From positions 29,322,232 through 29,386,231 of the forward strand of contig OX457053.1 in assembly GCA_949752735.1 (NCBI GenBank): 64,000 nucleotides of DNA, given 5' to 3'. Origin of the DNA: Lumbricus terrestris. Lineage: Eukaryota; Annelida; Clitellata; Crassiclitellata; Lumbricidae. The translations under genes were made by a program, and so were the position numbers. Every line of letters starts with the position of its first letter. The first letter of the stretch is position 1. Positions 1-11,020 of the stretch are shown here, piece after piece. Below the pieces are notes generated by a model. It did no database searches. It saw nothing but the letters and a program-made list of their open reading frames with translations, and had not been told where the DNA came from.

Positions 1-965
1 ACAAAGCGGCCATATGGTAAGGATATTTTCCTTGACGGCTTGAAACTCAACTGTGAGCCACTTGCTCACAGAATTGCTTGTCACAAATTCATCTTGAACC
101 TAAAACATTGTAGCCATAATTTTGAAATAAGCATAACCAAATGCAATTGTGAGCATAGATTCGCATATTACGAATATTAAGATTTTCAAATATTCACGAA
201 TATTAAAACTGCCAACGAATATTAGCCTATATTCGTAAAATATAATGTTATTTCAGGAAATTCTCTATTATTGTCCTATCAAGAAATTCTTTAATCTTAA
301 TTCTTATTTCGTTGTTTATGAAAATATTTAACTTTTAATGAACGAATTGTACGAAATTGAGTTAGCCTACTCATATGCCTGTATCAATAAGTGACAATAA
401 CCTTAACTTAGATTTATTATTAAAAACTTCAAGGTATCTACTGGGTCTGGCCATTGTGGCCATGCGGCATTCATATCACATTCGATACTAAATGACAGTT
501 AATGTTGGTCACTTTGTCTAACTTCTGACTATCTTCCCGAACAGAAAAGAGGCAGAGCCGCCGATGGCAAGTTGCAGCAAGTAGCAGCAATAGTAGGCTA
601 AGCAAGTAGCAGCAATAGTAGGCTAAGCAAGGCTAAATTAGAAATAAACTTTGCCTATAGTACTGCAAATTGATAAAGTTGTTTTATATCAGTGTAGCAG
701 GATGAGTAAATATAAATGCCAGCGCAGGAAATACATGCAATAGAGCCAGATTACAAGCAGAAATTATCCCGATCACAGCATATTAAGCGCATTGCATATT
801 TTAATTCAGCCTTAATTGATCTGGATGCGAGTGAATGTCGTATATCGATGGTTCACTTTAATCCGTTAACGAATATTTGCGAAATGTTGCGAATATTAAA
901 ATATCTTAATATTCACGAATATTTACGAATATTAAACCCAAAAGTCACGAATACTCAATCTATGG
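1..965. other. AT-rich intergenic sequence with short repeats
   Basis: I see no gene here. Variants of ACGAATATT recur at 172-242 and 862-938, sometimes inverted, which may be the worn ends of one old element. A 25-bp unit starting GCAAGTAGCAGC is duplicated in tandem at 577-601 and 602-626. Confidence 0.5.
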
Positions 966-1130
966 TGTAGGAGTATGTTCGGTGCCTTGTAGCCGGAAGG
1001 TTGCGGATTCGAATCGACCTCAAGCCGCCGCGTATACCGACCCTGAGTAAGTCCTTCACTCGCAATTGCTCCGCGCTGTAGCAGGAGTACTTCTGAGTAG
1101 CATCTTGAATGGGTGCGATAACAAATGCTG
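966..1130 (+). repeat. tRNA-derived SINE, copy 1
   Basis: The head resembles a tRNA gene. It carries a pol III B-box-like GGATTCGAATC at 1006-1016, followed by the body shared by all copies in this window (AGTCCTTCACTCGCAATTGC at about 1051). Other copies lie at 15300, 26685 (-), 42898, 49505 (-), 54296 (-) and 61545. It is not a functional tRNA gene because no cloverleaf with an anticodon arm can be drawn. Confidence 0.75.
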
Positions 1131-1140
1131 ATGCATGCAT

Positions 1141-1395
1141 ACTTCTCACTCACTCATCCACCCACCCACCCGCCCGCCCACTCACTCACTCACTCAATCA
1201 ATCAATCATTCACTCAATCATTCACTCACTCACTCAATCATTCATTCATTAATTCAAACATTCAGACACTTACTCACTTGCTCATTCGTTCATTCACTTG
1301 CTCATTCATTCATTCATTCATTCATTCATTCACCCACTCACTCACTTGCTCGCTCGCTCGCTCACTCACTCATTCACTCACTCACTCATTCGACT
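1141..1395. repeat. (ACTC/ATTC)n tetranucleotide microsatellite
   Basis: About 255 bp of interspersed CACT, CATT and CGCT tetramers. It follows the 3' end of the SINE directly and probably grew from its tail. The open reading frames across it are repeat artefacts. A short antisense SINE/LINE tail (AGGAGCGCTCCCAG) follows at about 1426. Confidence 0.9.
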
Positions 1396-1612
1396 TATAG
1401 CGTCCGTTGAAGGAATCTAAGACTACTCAGGAGCGCTCCCAGTCCAGCTACGGCTGAAGACAAAAGACTTGAGTAATTTATAAAACAAGAGTTTAATTGG
1501 TCAGAGATAGGCTCGATCATCGATGGGATGTCACTGCAGATGGTGGGACTCGTAGGAACCTTTCAATGCGATCGACTTGACCAGCGCACAGTACACAAGT
1601 CTGAGGTGTCAT

Positions 1613-4600
1613 TCAGCACACGTGCAAAAGTGGTCCCTTCGACACTTCGGCCTTTGATGGCAGAAGACACAAATCTGATTCTTCACCCATTTCATCAGTT
1701 TCAAGAACTGCAGCACATAATCTCATGTCCATCGGTTCGCTGTCTTCGTTGCTGTTCTGTTCCTCTTCTCTATCGTAATATCTCTTCAATAGGTTCACGT
1801 GAAATATTTTCGTCCGGTTTGGCAGCTGTACTTTATAGTCGACCGACCCAACTTTCTCTAACACGCGGAACGGGCCCTGATCCATTTCATTAGCAATTTG
1901 TTCCTCTCGGCCGTGAGTAATAGCAAAACCTGATCCCCTGGATTGAAGGAGCGTGCTCTCTTCCCGACATTGTAGTATCTGTGTTGTTTCTTCTGAGCGC
2001 GTTCCAGTTCTTGATGTGCCAGGTCACAGGTCTGCTGGAATCGGTTCCGGAGATCCAACACATACTAGTGCTGGTATGTGGTCTTCACCTCTGAACAAAT
2101 CTCTTCTTCTGTCCACAGTTCCTTTAGTATTGTCATTGGGCCTCTGATATTTCTCCCGTATAGAAGTTCGAACGGAGAGAATCCTAGACTCTCCTGTGGA
2201 ACTTCCCTATATGCGAATAGAAGTGGAGCGATGTAACGATCCCAATCTGTCGGTCGTTCCTCACACATCTTGACCAGCATTGCCTTTAAGGTTCCGTTAA
2301 ATCTCTCAACCAACCCATTGCACTGTGTATGATAGGGCGTTTTCACAAACTGTCTAAAAGACAACAAGCGATTGACTTCCTTCATCATGCGTGACATCAG
2401 TTGTGGTCCTTGATCACTCAATACCTCATTTGGCACGCCAACACGAGAAAACATGGTTACCAAGGCTTCCGCCACAGTCTCTGCATTCATTATAGGAGTC
2501 GCCTCCGGATATCGGGTTGCATAGTCCACGAGCGTCAATATAAATCGATTCTTACGGTCCGAGGCTGGGGTGATTGGCCCAATCAGGTCGATGGCCACTC
2601 TTTGAAACGGTGTACCTATCAATGGCATCTTCTGAAGTGGAACTCTCTGTTCTCCCTTTGAGATACTTCGCTGGCAAGCATCACATGATCTCACAAACCG
2701 GACGATATCCCCCTGCATACCAGGCCACCAGAATCCAATTCTGACCCTTTCTTGAGTTCTTCGGATTCCTTGATGACCCGCAAGGATAGATTCATGTGCC
2801 AACCGTAGCACCCTATTCCTCAACCTTAAGGGTACCACAACCTGCCAATTGATCTGTACTTGATTGTCTTTCCCTTTTCGACACAACAAGTCCTTGCGCA
2901 AGACAAATGATCTCTCTTCTTCCGAAAGATCATTTTCCCATTTCTTGCTTCAACCAAATTGAGTTCAGCGTCTCATCATCCTTCTGGAGGGTCTGCAACT
3001 GTGTTTTGTCGATACAAACTTCGACTGCTTCCGTCACTTTTAATGGGGTTCTTTCCGTTCGTTTTTGATCCTGTTGCCGAGTAACCACCGCCTGACTCTC
3101 CTCTGAATTATTTTCCATTTCCGTCATCATAGCAGCCCCCGGAATGTTTCCGATTATCAAGCCATACAAAGGCATTCGCATGCAAATAGCTTTGACTGTC
3201 TCTTTGAAAAAAGGCGAGTCCACTTCAATGAGAGCCACAGGGGTACGTCGTACTGTTCCATCGATCATGACGCACGTTTTTATAGCGCCCGTGAGAGACT
3301 CATCTGGGACTAGATCCCTTCGCACTACCACGGTAGAACATCCGGTGTCTCGCAGTACCACCACCTTGTGTTTTCCCACTCTGCCCTCAGCCGTTGGCAT
3401 TTTTACTGCCCTGCTGGCATCTCGACAAGCATCGGCGATAACAGGCAGGGTACACCCACATCGCAACACTACCTCATCCGCGAGCATGGCATTGCACAGA
3501 TGTTCTGTAGGACGCCCTCGATCGTGATTTCGCTGATTTCCTTCACCAATCGGAGGCGCATTAGACGGATGAGATTCCCGATTGTATTCCGTATCCGTTA
3601 CTCGATCATGCTCCCAATTTCCAGTAGTATTTCCTTCGATTCTTCTTCTTCTCCATTCAATGCTATCCACATCCTCTGGCTGCAAAGCTGCTACCTTGGT
3701 TCTATCCGGACATTGGCGTGCCAAGTGCTTAGTGCTATTACAAACAAAGCACCGTCGAGCAAGTTCTTTCGGTTTTGCTCCGTAGTCTTGCCTCCAATCT
3801 ACTCGTCTCGGGGATTCCTCGATCTGATGCACTCCCATTCGGTTGTATATTCTATCCGGATGTGCATCTAAGTAGTTTTCCGCCAACTCCGCCAGTTCCT
3901 GCAATGTTACCGGTTTTCTTTCTTTAAGAAACACTGCCAGTTCATTTGAGCAAGTGCTAACATATTGCTCTCGAACGACCAGCATTTTCAAATCGTCGAA
4001 GGTCTGTTGTTTTCCCGCCATCTCTATCCATCGGTCTAGATACGATTCTAATCTTGTAACGAACTGTCGAGGTGACTCCCCTTTCTCCTGCCTTGCTCCC
4101 CGGAATTTGCTGCGAAAACCGTCCTCTGTGAGGTTAAACCTCTTCAACATCCCTCTATTTCCTTCAACAATGACTCTTCTTCCAACCACACTTTCTCCGC
4201 AAATTCTCCTGTCCGAAACCTAGGTGTAATCTTTGACCAGCATCTTAGCTTCTCCGACCACATAACCCAACTTTCCCGCACTTGTTTCATGCACATACGA
4301 GATCTCCGCAGAATCCGACCTATGCTCGACTTTAAAACTGCATCCACAATAGCCACATCCATAGTTCATGCGAAACTTGATTACTGCAACTCTCTCTTCC
4401 TAAACATTGATATAACCCAATTTAACCGCCTCCAAGCTATCCAGAATGCCCTCGCCCGTGCAGTGACGAAAACCCCCAAACGTCACCACATCACTCCTGT
4501 CCTGAAATCACTTCACTGGCTCAAAATACCTGAACGCATCGAATACAAAGTCCTCTCACTCACTTACAATACACTTCAATCATCCCAGCCGTTCTACCTT

Positions 4601-5615
4601 CGTCAGTTGTTCACCATCCAGCCACCTCGTTCAACACGCTCCTCATCCTCCATTACACTGCTTCGCCCTCCCATCACTTCATCACTGAAATTCGCAAACC
4701 GCTCCATAGCCATTGCCGTTCCACCTCTCTGGAACAAACTTCCGCCAGCACTTTGGCAAACTTCCGACCCATCATACGAACTCACCAAAACTCCACCTCT
4801 CGCTATCTCCCCACAGGTCTTTCACTCAAAACTGAAAACATTGCTCTTTCAAAAATCCTATCCTGATTCTTCCTCTTCTCCTCACATCCTCCGCCACTTC
4901 AACTCTAAACATCACCCACCTTAGTCGTCCATCTATCTGCCTGCCTGACTCTCCGGACTTGACCCGCTGCCTATCGATTTTGTTTTGATTGAGCGCCTGT
5001 GAATAAGCTGGTTCCCGCGACTTGGCTTTTGTGGGCGCTGTAGAAGTCTCGAGATTACGATTACGATTACGATTACAGTGCCTGTTTGAGATGATCATAG
5101 TTAAGTGCTTCTTCCGCTGGCAACCGAGCATATACATCTAAAGCCCTACCTTTCAACAATGCCGACAGGTACACCGCCCACTCCGACGTTTTCCAGTTCT
5201 GTAGTTGAGCATATCTTTCAAACCGAAAAAGGTAACTGTCCAACTCATCTTTGTCTTCTTCAAAGGGAGGTATTTTCGGCCCTTTCCCCCCTTTTCCTCC
5301 TGATGTCCTTGCTCTGGCCTCCCATTGTGTGTAGTAGTGTATGTTCTCCGCCCCAGACTCATCTTCACTGGCTGATAATTCCTGAGGTTCCGAGGTCTTC
5401 AGTTGTAGAACTTCTGTCTCTCGCTCTACTTTGGCCCGAGCCAAAGCTAACTCTTCCAGTTCTTTCTGTTGCGTTATTCGTTCTTTTTCCGCCACACGTG
5501 CCCGCTCTCTGTCTTCACGTTCTTCGGCTTGCTTTTGAGTGACCCAGTCCAACAATTCTTTTCCTGTTAATCCGCACTCTTTGCCGAATGTCATCAAGTC
5601 TTTCACCGCCGACAT
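1613..5615 (-). pseudogene. gag-pol pseudogene of gypsy element A
   Basis: The segments, in coding order, are: gag N-terminus (5615-5076) with a charged coiled coil and the start of the capsid; capsid, a CCHC knuckle (CFVCNSTKHLARQC, near 3.73 kb) and protease with a D-T-G motif (4148-2930); integrase (2901-2065) with an HHCC zinc finger and D-D-E core; and a GPF-type C-terminal module (2061-1613). The capsid region (QFVTRLESYLDRW...SNELAVFL) resembles the vertebrate SCAN domain. Damage: the LINE insertion, a frameshift near 2.93 kb, an in-frame TAG at 2065-2067, and another frameshift near 1.88 kb. It cannot make a working polyprotein. Confidence 0.85.
4149..5076 (+). mobile_element. 5'-truncated CR1/L2-like LINE (family 1) inside gypsy A gag
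   Basis: An open frame from 4151 to 4924 encodes the C-terminal part of a non-LTR reverse transcriptase: VRNLGVIFDQHLSFSDHI, then DYCNSLF, then LQAIQNALARAVTKTPK, and VPPLWNKLP near the end. A 3' UTR follows and finishes in a (GATTAC)n tail at 5053-5076. The gag codons on either side rejoin in frame when the LINE is removed (between K-Q-A-L and L-K-R-F). The target duplication is 0-2 bp at most. Confidence 0.88.
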
Positions 5616-5659
5616 AATTGTTCCTTTTTTTCTTGTATTAACTTGTCGTCTTTAATAAA

Positions 5660-5680
5660 CCTCCTGGCAGGCTCGCCAAT
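5660..5680 (-). other. Primer-binding site of gypsy A (tRNA-Arg-like)
   Basis: Read on -, TGGCGAGCCTGCCAGGAGG lies just inside the putative 5' LTR edge. It is complementary to a tRNA 3' end ending in CCA. The sequence closely fits the T-stem and acceptor of tRNA-Arg(ACG) as I remember it, with about one difference. Confidence 0.55.
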
Positions 5681-5681
5681 T

Positions 5682-6040
5682 GTGAAGATTTCCTCCAGAA
5701 ATATTTCAACTCTTTTATTTAACACAATGTAGATTCAAACGAATGAACAAAACACTCTTAAACTGTAAAGATTTCCTCCAGAAGTATTTTAACTGTTCCA
5801 TTTCGCATAACGTAGATTTAAACGTCCGGACAAAAACATTCTTTAACGGTGAATATTTGCTCGTAACATAGATGCAAACGTCCGAACAAAGCACTCTATA
5901 ACGGTGAAGATTTACTCGCAATGTCCATTCAAAACGTTCAAACACAACACTCTATCTCCCAATTGAAAACCACACCGACTGTGTCTTGTTTTTCAATCCT
6001 CCCTTCGTTTCTCTCCTTCCACCCATATACACCCCCCCCC

Positions 6041-6072
<32 letters not shown>

Positions 6073-6240
6073 TGCCTCCTTTGTACACAATTCCCCGGTC
6101 CGGAGCTGGTCACGGTTCAACAACCCCACCAGACTACTCTCGTGCACACTCTCTACAGCGCTCAATTAACAGGTGCCCCTACCTAGGCCTAGCCTAAATC
6201 ACAAGATCCAGTATGCCAATTCGCCACACTGGCAGGCTGG
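5682..6240 (-). repeat. Possible 5' LTR of gypsy A with internal tandem repeats
   Basis: The sequence starts TGTGAAGATTTCC next to the primer-binding site. Three or four degenerate units of about 60-80 bp (GTGAAGATTTCCTCC..., AACGTCCGAACAAA...) run from 5682 to 5945. A (C)n(CA)n tract lies at 6028-6066. The outer edge was not defined because no second LTR exists for comparison. Confidence 0.4.
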
Positions 6241-6366
6241 CTGCAGGCAAGCGTCGTCGAGTTCTTGGAGTCTGCTCTGTTTTCATGTCTATATTGTATC
6301 GCGCGCTTACAACGCGTCCTGCCTTTGACTTTCGCAGTGGATACTAGTAATTAGTAGCCTACTGAT

Positions 6367-6550
6367 AAATAATCCATAATAATTAGTAATTAATAATAAT
6401 TGATAGTAATTAATACTGATTAATAATCCATAACAATTAGTAATTAAAAATAATTAATAAATAATAAATACTGATTAATAATCCATTATATTTAGTAATT
6501 AATAATAATTGATAATAGTAATTAATAATCCATAATTGATAATAATTTAT
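6367..6550. repeat. AT-rich minisatellite, about 54-bp unit
   Basis: Roughly 3.4 imperfect copies of a unit beginning AATCCATAAT and containing TTAGTAATTAATAATAATTG. There is no coding potential. Confidence 0.7.
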
Positions 6551-7064
6551 GGTTACGTATCTTGCGATTCTTGCCACGTCTCTATTCGGGAGTAGTGGGT
6601 TAATTCCGTATGCATGGGTTAAGATTATCGAGTTACGCTAGGTATAACGTTATTCCAACTCAGAAGTAAGCCGGTGACAGGAAACGGAGTATCCCCCCTG
6701 AAAGCTATCCGGGGGGATGAATTAATCTATCCCCCCGGATGGAATTAACCGGTCTATACTATCCGGGGGGATAAACTATTATATCCCCTTTTTTGAAAAA
6801 GGCGCATAATAAAAATATTTATGCTGTAATCAAAATATAAAGTGACTCTAATTGTTTTAAGTGTCCTAAGCAATGCTCAGATAAAGGCAACTCGAATTTA
6901 CTTAGTGACTCTGAGTGTTCTTAAGAGTTTTAAATGTTTTAAGCATGGGCGGAGTTTGGTTGCCGATCTTGGGGGGCTAAAAAAAATTCTCGGCCCAAAG
7001 CAGTTGATGACCTTTTTTGGTCATCGGTTTGAAAATCTCATAAAAACATACCATTTTTCCGGAC

Positions 7065-7770
7065 AGTGACAGTTCTTTTAAAAAGTCCATTGTTTTGAAA
7101 TGTCCATAATTGCAATTATAATAATAAAAAAAACAGGCGCAATTGCAAATGTGTGCCAAAACTAAAAAAAGGTGTCTAATTGCAAATGTGGGCTAAAACT
7201 AAAAAAGCCCATTGTTTTGAAATGTTCATAATTGCAATTATAATATTTTTAAAAGGTGTGCAATTGCAAATGTGTGCTAAAACTGAAAAGTCCATTGTTT
7301 TGAAATGTTCATAATTGCAATTATAGTAAAAAAAAAGGTGTGCAATTGCAAGTGTGTGCCAAAACTTTAAAAAAGGTGTGCAATTGCAAATGTGGGCAAA
7401 AACTAAAAAAGTTCAATGTTTTGAAATGTCCATATTTGCAAAAATTATTTTTTAAAAGGTGTGCAATTGCAAATGTGTGCTAAAACTGAAAAGTCCATTG
7501 TTTTGAAATGTCCATAATTGCAATTATCATAAAAAAGTGTGCAATTGCAAAGGTGTGCTAAAACTGAAAAGTGAATTGTTTTGAAATTTCCATAATTGCT
7601 ATTATAATAAAAACAGTGTGCAATTGCAAATGTGAGCCAAAACTAAAAAAGGTGTGCAATTGCAAATGTGTGCTAAAACTGAAAAGTCCATTGTTTTGAA
7701 ATGTCCATCATTGCAACTATAATAAAAAAAAAAGGTGTGCAATTGCAAAAGTGTGCCAAAACTAAATATT
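7065..7770. repeat. Tandem repeat array, about 80-115-bp units
   Basis: At least seven degenerate units of the form GGTGTGCAATTGCAAATGTG, then CTAAAACTGAAAAGTCCATT, then GTTTTGAAATGTCCATAATT. The array lies wholly inside the hAT element. Confidence 0.88.
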
Positions 7771-7888
7771 TCAGTTTTCTCAAAAACTTGACGTGCTGCA
7801 AGAACAACAAAACACCACTGCATTCAGCAGACCATAATCTACTATAAGAAACAGCTGAAATTTTTCCAGTAGCAAAAAGAGTTCAAAT

Positions 7889-8230
7889 TTGTTGGCCAGT
7901 GTTACTGGAGTAATGTTGTGCAAACCGGCTTCGCAATTACCGAGGCAGCTGAGATCTGTGTCTCGGTCTCTCGCACAAGACGTGACACGCCATCTGGTGC
8001 AAAGTTTGATCCTGAGCCGAATTGATACCTGCAATGTTGCCTTTGCCAGCTTGCCACAGCGCAGTATCATTCGGATTCAGGCGGTCATCAATGCTGCTGC
8101 TCGCCTAGTCCTGCGATTAAGTATGTTCGACCATATTTCTACCGCGATCCGAGACCAGCTTCAATGGCTTGGAATGTTTCTAGGACGACTGGCCCAATTA
8201 CCGCTAGTAAAGAGAAACATCGTAGGCTTC
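7889..8230 (+). pseudogene. LINE reverse transcriptase C-terminal fragment, first part
   Basis: The translation includes ILSRIDTCNVAFASLP, RIQAVINAAARLVLR and HISTAIRDQLQWL, the conserved segment after the RT fingers in CR1/L2-type LINEs. The natural continuation is found 1.6 kb downstream at 9826-10150, so the LINE was split by later insertions. Confidence 0.75.
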
Positions 8231-8524
8231 TGTTAATTCTTATATAATTATACACAAACAGCAAATAGCACATGAGAATATTAATTACGCATCCAAATAA
8301 ACGTCTTTTGTTCTTTACGATTAAAGGCTTATCGCAGACCATCAAAGTGCTACGTCAAATTAGGCCTGATTATGCTTCAGCTTTACCCAAAACCCTCAGT
8401 TCTTGTTGTTGTATGAAACGGGTTTGTAAAAAGGATAAACAAATGCTCTTACTTAGTCTAATTGCGTGTATAGTTGCAGGTCTATCTGACTAGTTACCTG
8501 TCTAATAACGCTTGCCGCTTCAGT

Positions 8525-9577
8525 ATAGGGTGGGACGGGGTAAGATGGACAGTGAGGTAAGATGGGCACCCAACACAAAAATCAAAGAAAAGTCAACTTC
8601 TTAATGTCCATCATACCCCGATCATAGGGTAAGATGGACACCGTCTTTCGACTAGTTAATAAAATACACGCGGTCGGGTACCAGCGTACTGAAAGGGGTG
8701 TGGCCTGTCGGTGATTGTCAGATGTAGGAGGAAGGCGTGTTTTGGCGAAAGTCAAATAAGAAGCTCAGTCAAAGGGCTAAGGAAATTCTGTAGACAGTAA
8801 TTGTTCATGGGTTATCACCAATATTTTATTTAATAGATATGTATATCGGCTTGTTATTAAGCGCATTAAAACAGACTCCTCGTGGTCGCATACGTGTCAC
8901 TGCCTGTGATACTCAAGGTTAGGGTGTCTGCCCATCGTATACCCTGCAAGAATGGGTAAGATGGACACGATGTTTATCACCGAATTTTTGTAATTCACAA
9001 CAGATTACTCAACAACTCGGTATTTATTTTGACGCTATAGGGAGGCCCTCGTTTCATTTTGGTCGTTCATGTTGTGGTATATGTTTTAAAAAATTTAACA
9101 AAAGAAGTAGTGCCCATGATGCAGCCCATCTTACCCCACGAAAGTGCTACGTACGGTATTGTAGGATATGGCAGGTTCATTGACTTCTTTAGGTACAAGC
9201 CACGATATCTGAACGATTTTTTATTATGAACGACAACTGGCATCACGCACACTTATAATTGTGTAGTCTCTGTTAAAAAATGTACCTGGTAAGTGAATAT
9301 AATATATTGTAGAGCTGCAAGTCTCACCTACCCATCTTACCCCCCACATTGTGTCCGTCTTACCCCCGCCGGGTAAGATGGACATGACCAGAGGAGGTCA
9401 TACTTGGATGCAAATTGCAGGAATATGCTCAATCAGTGAAGACTTTTTACCACTGGTTAACAATACTTTGATACTTGCCTACAATAACATGCTTTAAAAC
9501 ATGTTAAAAGTTTACAACTATTGTCATTATTGACCAAACATTGCTTAAGGGGTCCAACTTCCCCCTCTCTACCCTAT
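8525..9577. mobile_element. TIR element with repeated GGTAAGATGG motifs
   Basis: The imperfect inverted ends read ATAGGGTGGGACGGGGTAAG and, reversed from the right, ATAGGGTAGAGAGGGGGAAG (about 19 of the first 26 positions match). GGTAAGATGGAC or a close variant occurs at about 8539, 8557, 8627 and 8954, and inverted at about 9125 and 9331. A near-perfect palindrome of the motif lies at 9353-9383. I see no ORF of size and no clear target duplication. It sits inside the split LINE. Confidence 0.6.
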
Positions 9578-9746
9578 TTTCACATTAATTTTTACATCTT
9601 AAAATTTCATTACAAATTTAGTACAATCATTTTGTGGTAGATTGAGTCTGTGTCATATCGCTTGATATAAATGTTTCTCTTTACTATAGCGGTATTTGCG
9701 AAATTTCTCTTTCATGCTTAGTTAATAAATTGCAATGACCACTAGA

Positions 9747-9821
9747 CCGGTGATCAATCGTCCGGTGATCAACCGTCCGGTGATCAACCGTCCGGTGATC
9801 AACCGTCCGGTGATCAACCGT
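9747..9821. repeat. 15-bp minisatellite, five copies
   Basis: Five head-to-tail copies of CCGGTGATCAACCGT, the first with one change. Each unit contains the palindrome TGATCA. The repeat abuts the second LINE fragment. Confidence 0.93.
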
Positions 9822-9825
9822 CCGC

Positions 9826-10150
9826 GCACCCTTGGAATAGGCGAGCGCATCAAGTTCAAACTTTGCACCATGATGCACAAAATGTCTGAACAACCGCGCA
9901 CCACCCTACCTCGTGGACAGCCTCAGATCGCTGGCAGATGATCCCAATAGGTCACGTCTGCGGTCGTCCAAGACCGACGACGTATCCGACCATGCAACCA
10001 AAACTAAAGCGGGTGATCGTGCCTTTCGCTAGCCCACGCGCTTGGAACAGTCTTCCAGCATCAGTTCAAGAAATAAAAACTCAATCTGCTTTTAGAAAAC
10101 AGTTGAAGCTGCATCTGGTTCCGGGCTGTTTGCATTTATGCTAAACTTTG
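9826..10150 (+). pseudogene. LINE reverse transcriptase C-terminal fragment, second part
   Basis: Two frames give GERIKFKLCTMMHK and then RVIVPFASPRAWNSLPASVQ ending in QLKLHL, the usual C-terminus of CR1/L2-like ORF2. At least one frameshift separates them. This continues the fragment at 7889-8230. Confidence 0.75.
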
Positions 10151-10503
10151 ACAATAATATAATTAGGCTATGTTTGTAAACCATCCTAGAAGTAGCTTTC
10201 TACCGACGATGCTATACAAATTGTCTTCATTACAATTGCAAAAAACATGAATCTGGGAATTCTTGGGGGGCTTAGCCCCCCCTAGCCCCTGATAAACTCC
10301 GCCCATGGTTTTAAGTGCTCCAAAAACAGGGTAAAACAAATTATCTAGTAGGAATAAACATACCTGTTAGTGTCATTGTTCAAAACAAAGCAGATGAAAA
10401 TTAATTTGCAAAAGAAAATTGACGCGAAAACGGTTTTTCCGACTTTTTTTAATTTGGGGGGATACAATTAATACGGGGGATACTCTATTTCGTGACACCG
10501 GCT

Positions 10504-11020
10504 ATTCCCATCGTGAACAATAGACGACCGACTTTAGCTGGACAGCGTGAACAATAGGCGGCAGTCGTTATTGCCCACTGGCCCGTCTTTAGGTCTGAAT
10601 CTGTTTACCCCACGCTGGCAACGACCGCATATATAAATATCTTTCACGCATGCGCGCTCAGCTATAACCTATTGAATTGGGGGAAGAGCCAGCGTCATGC
10701 ATCGTCGGGTGCAAGGAATGTCCAGATTAAATATGTCTCTTGCTATTCTATGTCCATGCATTCGGCCAAATTCCTAGGGCTTTGTCTGGATTAGCTATGT
10801 CGGGCATAGGCTCTACACTGCAGGATTAGCCTATGTCACCTACCAAAATTTACTCTTTAATTTCAGTGCTGATAAGAGTGGTTTAAGATTTCAATAAATA
10901 CAGGTCCTATACATATTATTAAATATCTTCGAACTTCAAATGTCCGTTTTATCGGTCATTATGACCAATATCTAGATTCGTTCAAATGGCAAGTCTTGCG
11001 TTGCCGCTTGAATTCACCAT
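10504..11020. other. Intergenic, nothing recognised
   Basis: No frame, splice pair, repeat or hairpin here convinced me. Confidence 0.5.

Larger units (their letters stand above)
1600..6240 (-). mobile_element. Ty3/gypsy (Gmr1-like) element A, decayed, 3'-truncated
   Basis: Read on -, the element has a possible 5' LTR, a primer-binding site, gag, protease and integrase, and then stops at about 1.6 kb. Reverse transcriptase and RNase H, which should follow integrase in this clade, are absent. No second LTR is visible, so the 3' half is lost. A LINE interrupts gag at 4149-5076. The element is related to element B but clearly divergent, and much older. Confidence 0.85.
6944..10307. mobile_element. 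hAT-like DNA transposon, 3.36 kb, nested in T1
   Basis: The termini are a perfect 14-bp inverted repeat, CATGGGCGGAGTTT. They are flanked by an exact 8-bp target duplication, GTTTTAAG (6936-6943 and 10308-10315). The unoccupied T1 copy at 45.7 kb has this 8-mer once at the matching position, which proves the insertion. No transposase was recognised. The interior holds tandem repeats, LINE fragments and a second TIR element, so it is a non-autonomous or gutted copy. Shorter relatives lie at 54395-54790 and 58580-59028. Confidence 0.88.
6673..10499. mobile_element. TIR DNA transposon (family T1), copy 1, split by a hAT element
   Basis: The ends are inverted repeats of about 25 bp. The left end reads GTGACAGGAAACGGAGTAT and the right end, reversed, GTGTCACGAAATAGAGTAT, each followed by a run of C. 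Internal sequence at 6696-6943 and 10308-10499 matches the uninterrupted copy at 45738-46193. The 3.36-kb gap between is a nested hAT-like insertion. The family is non-autonomous, about 455 bp when intact. Confidence 0.85.

Noticed and set aside
9747..9821. CRISPR-like regular repeats
   Set aside because: Head-to-tail 15-bp units without spacers in a eukaryotic genome. The same applies to the repeats at 26464 and 53976.
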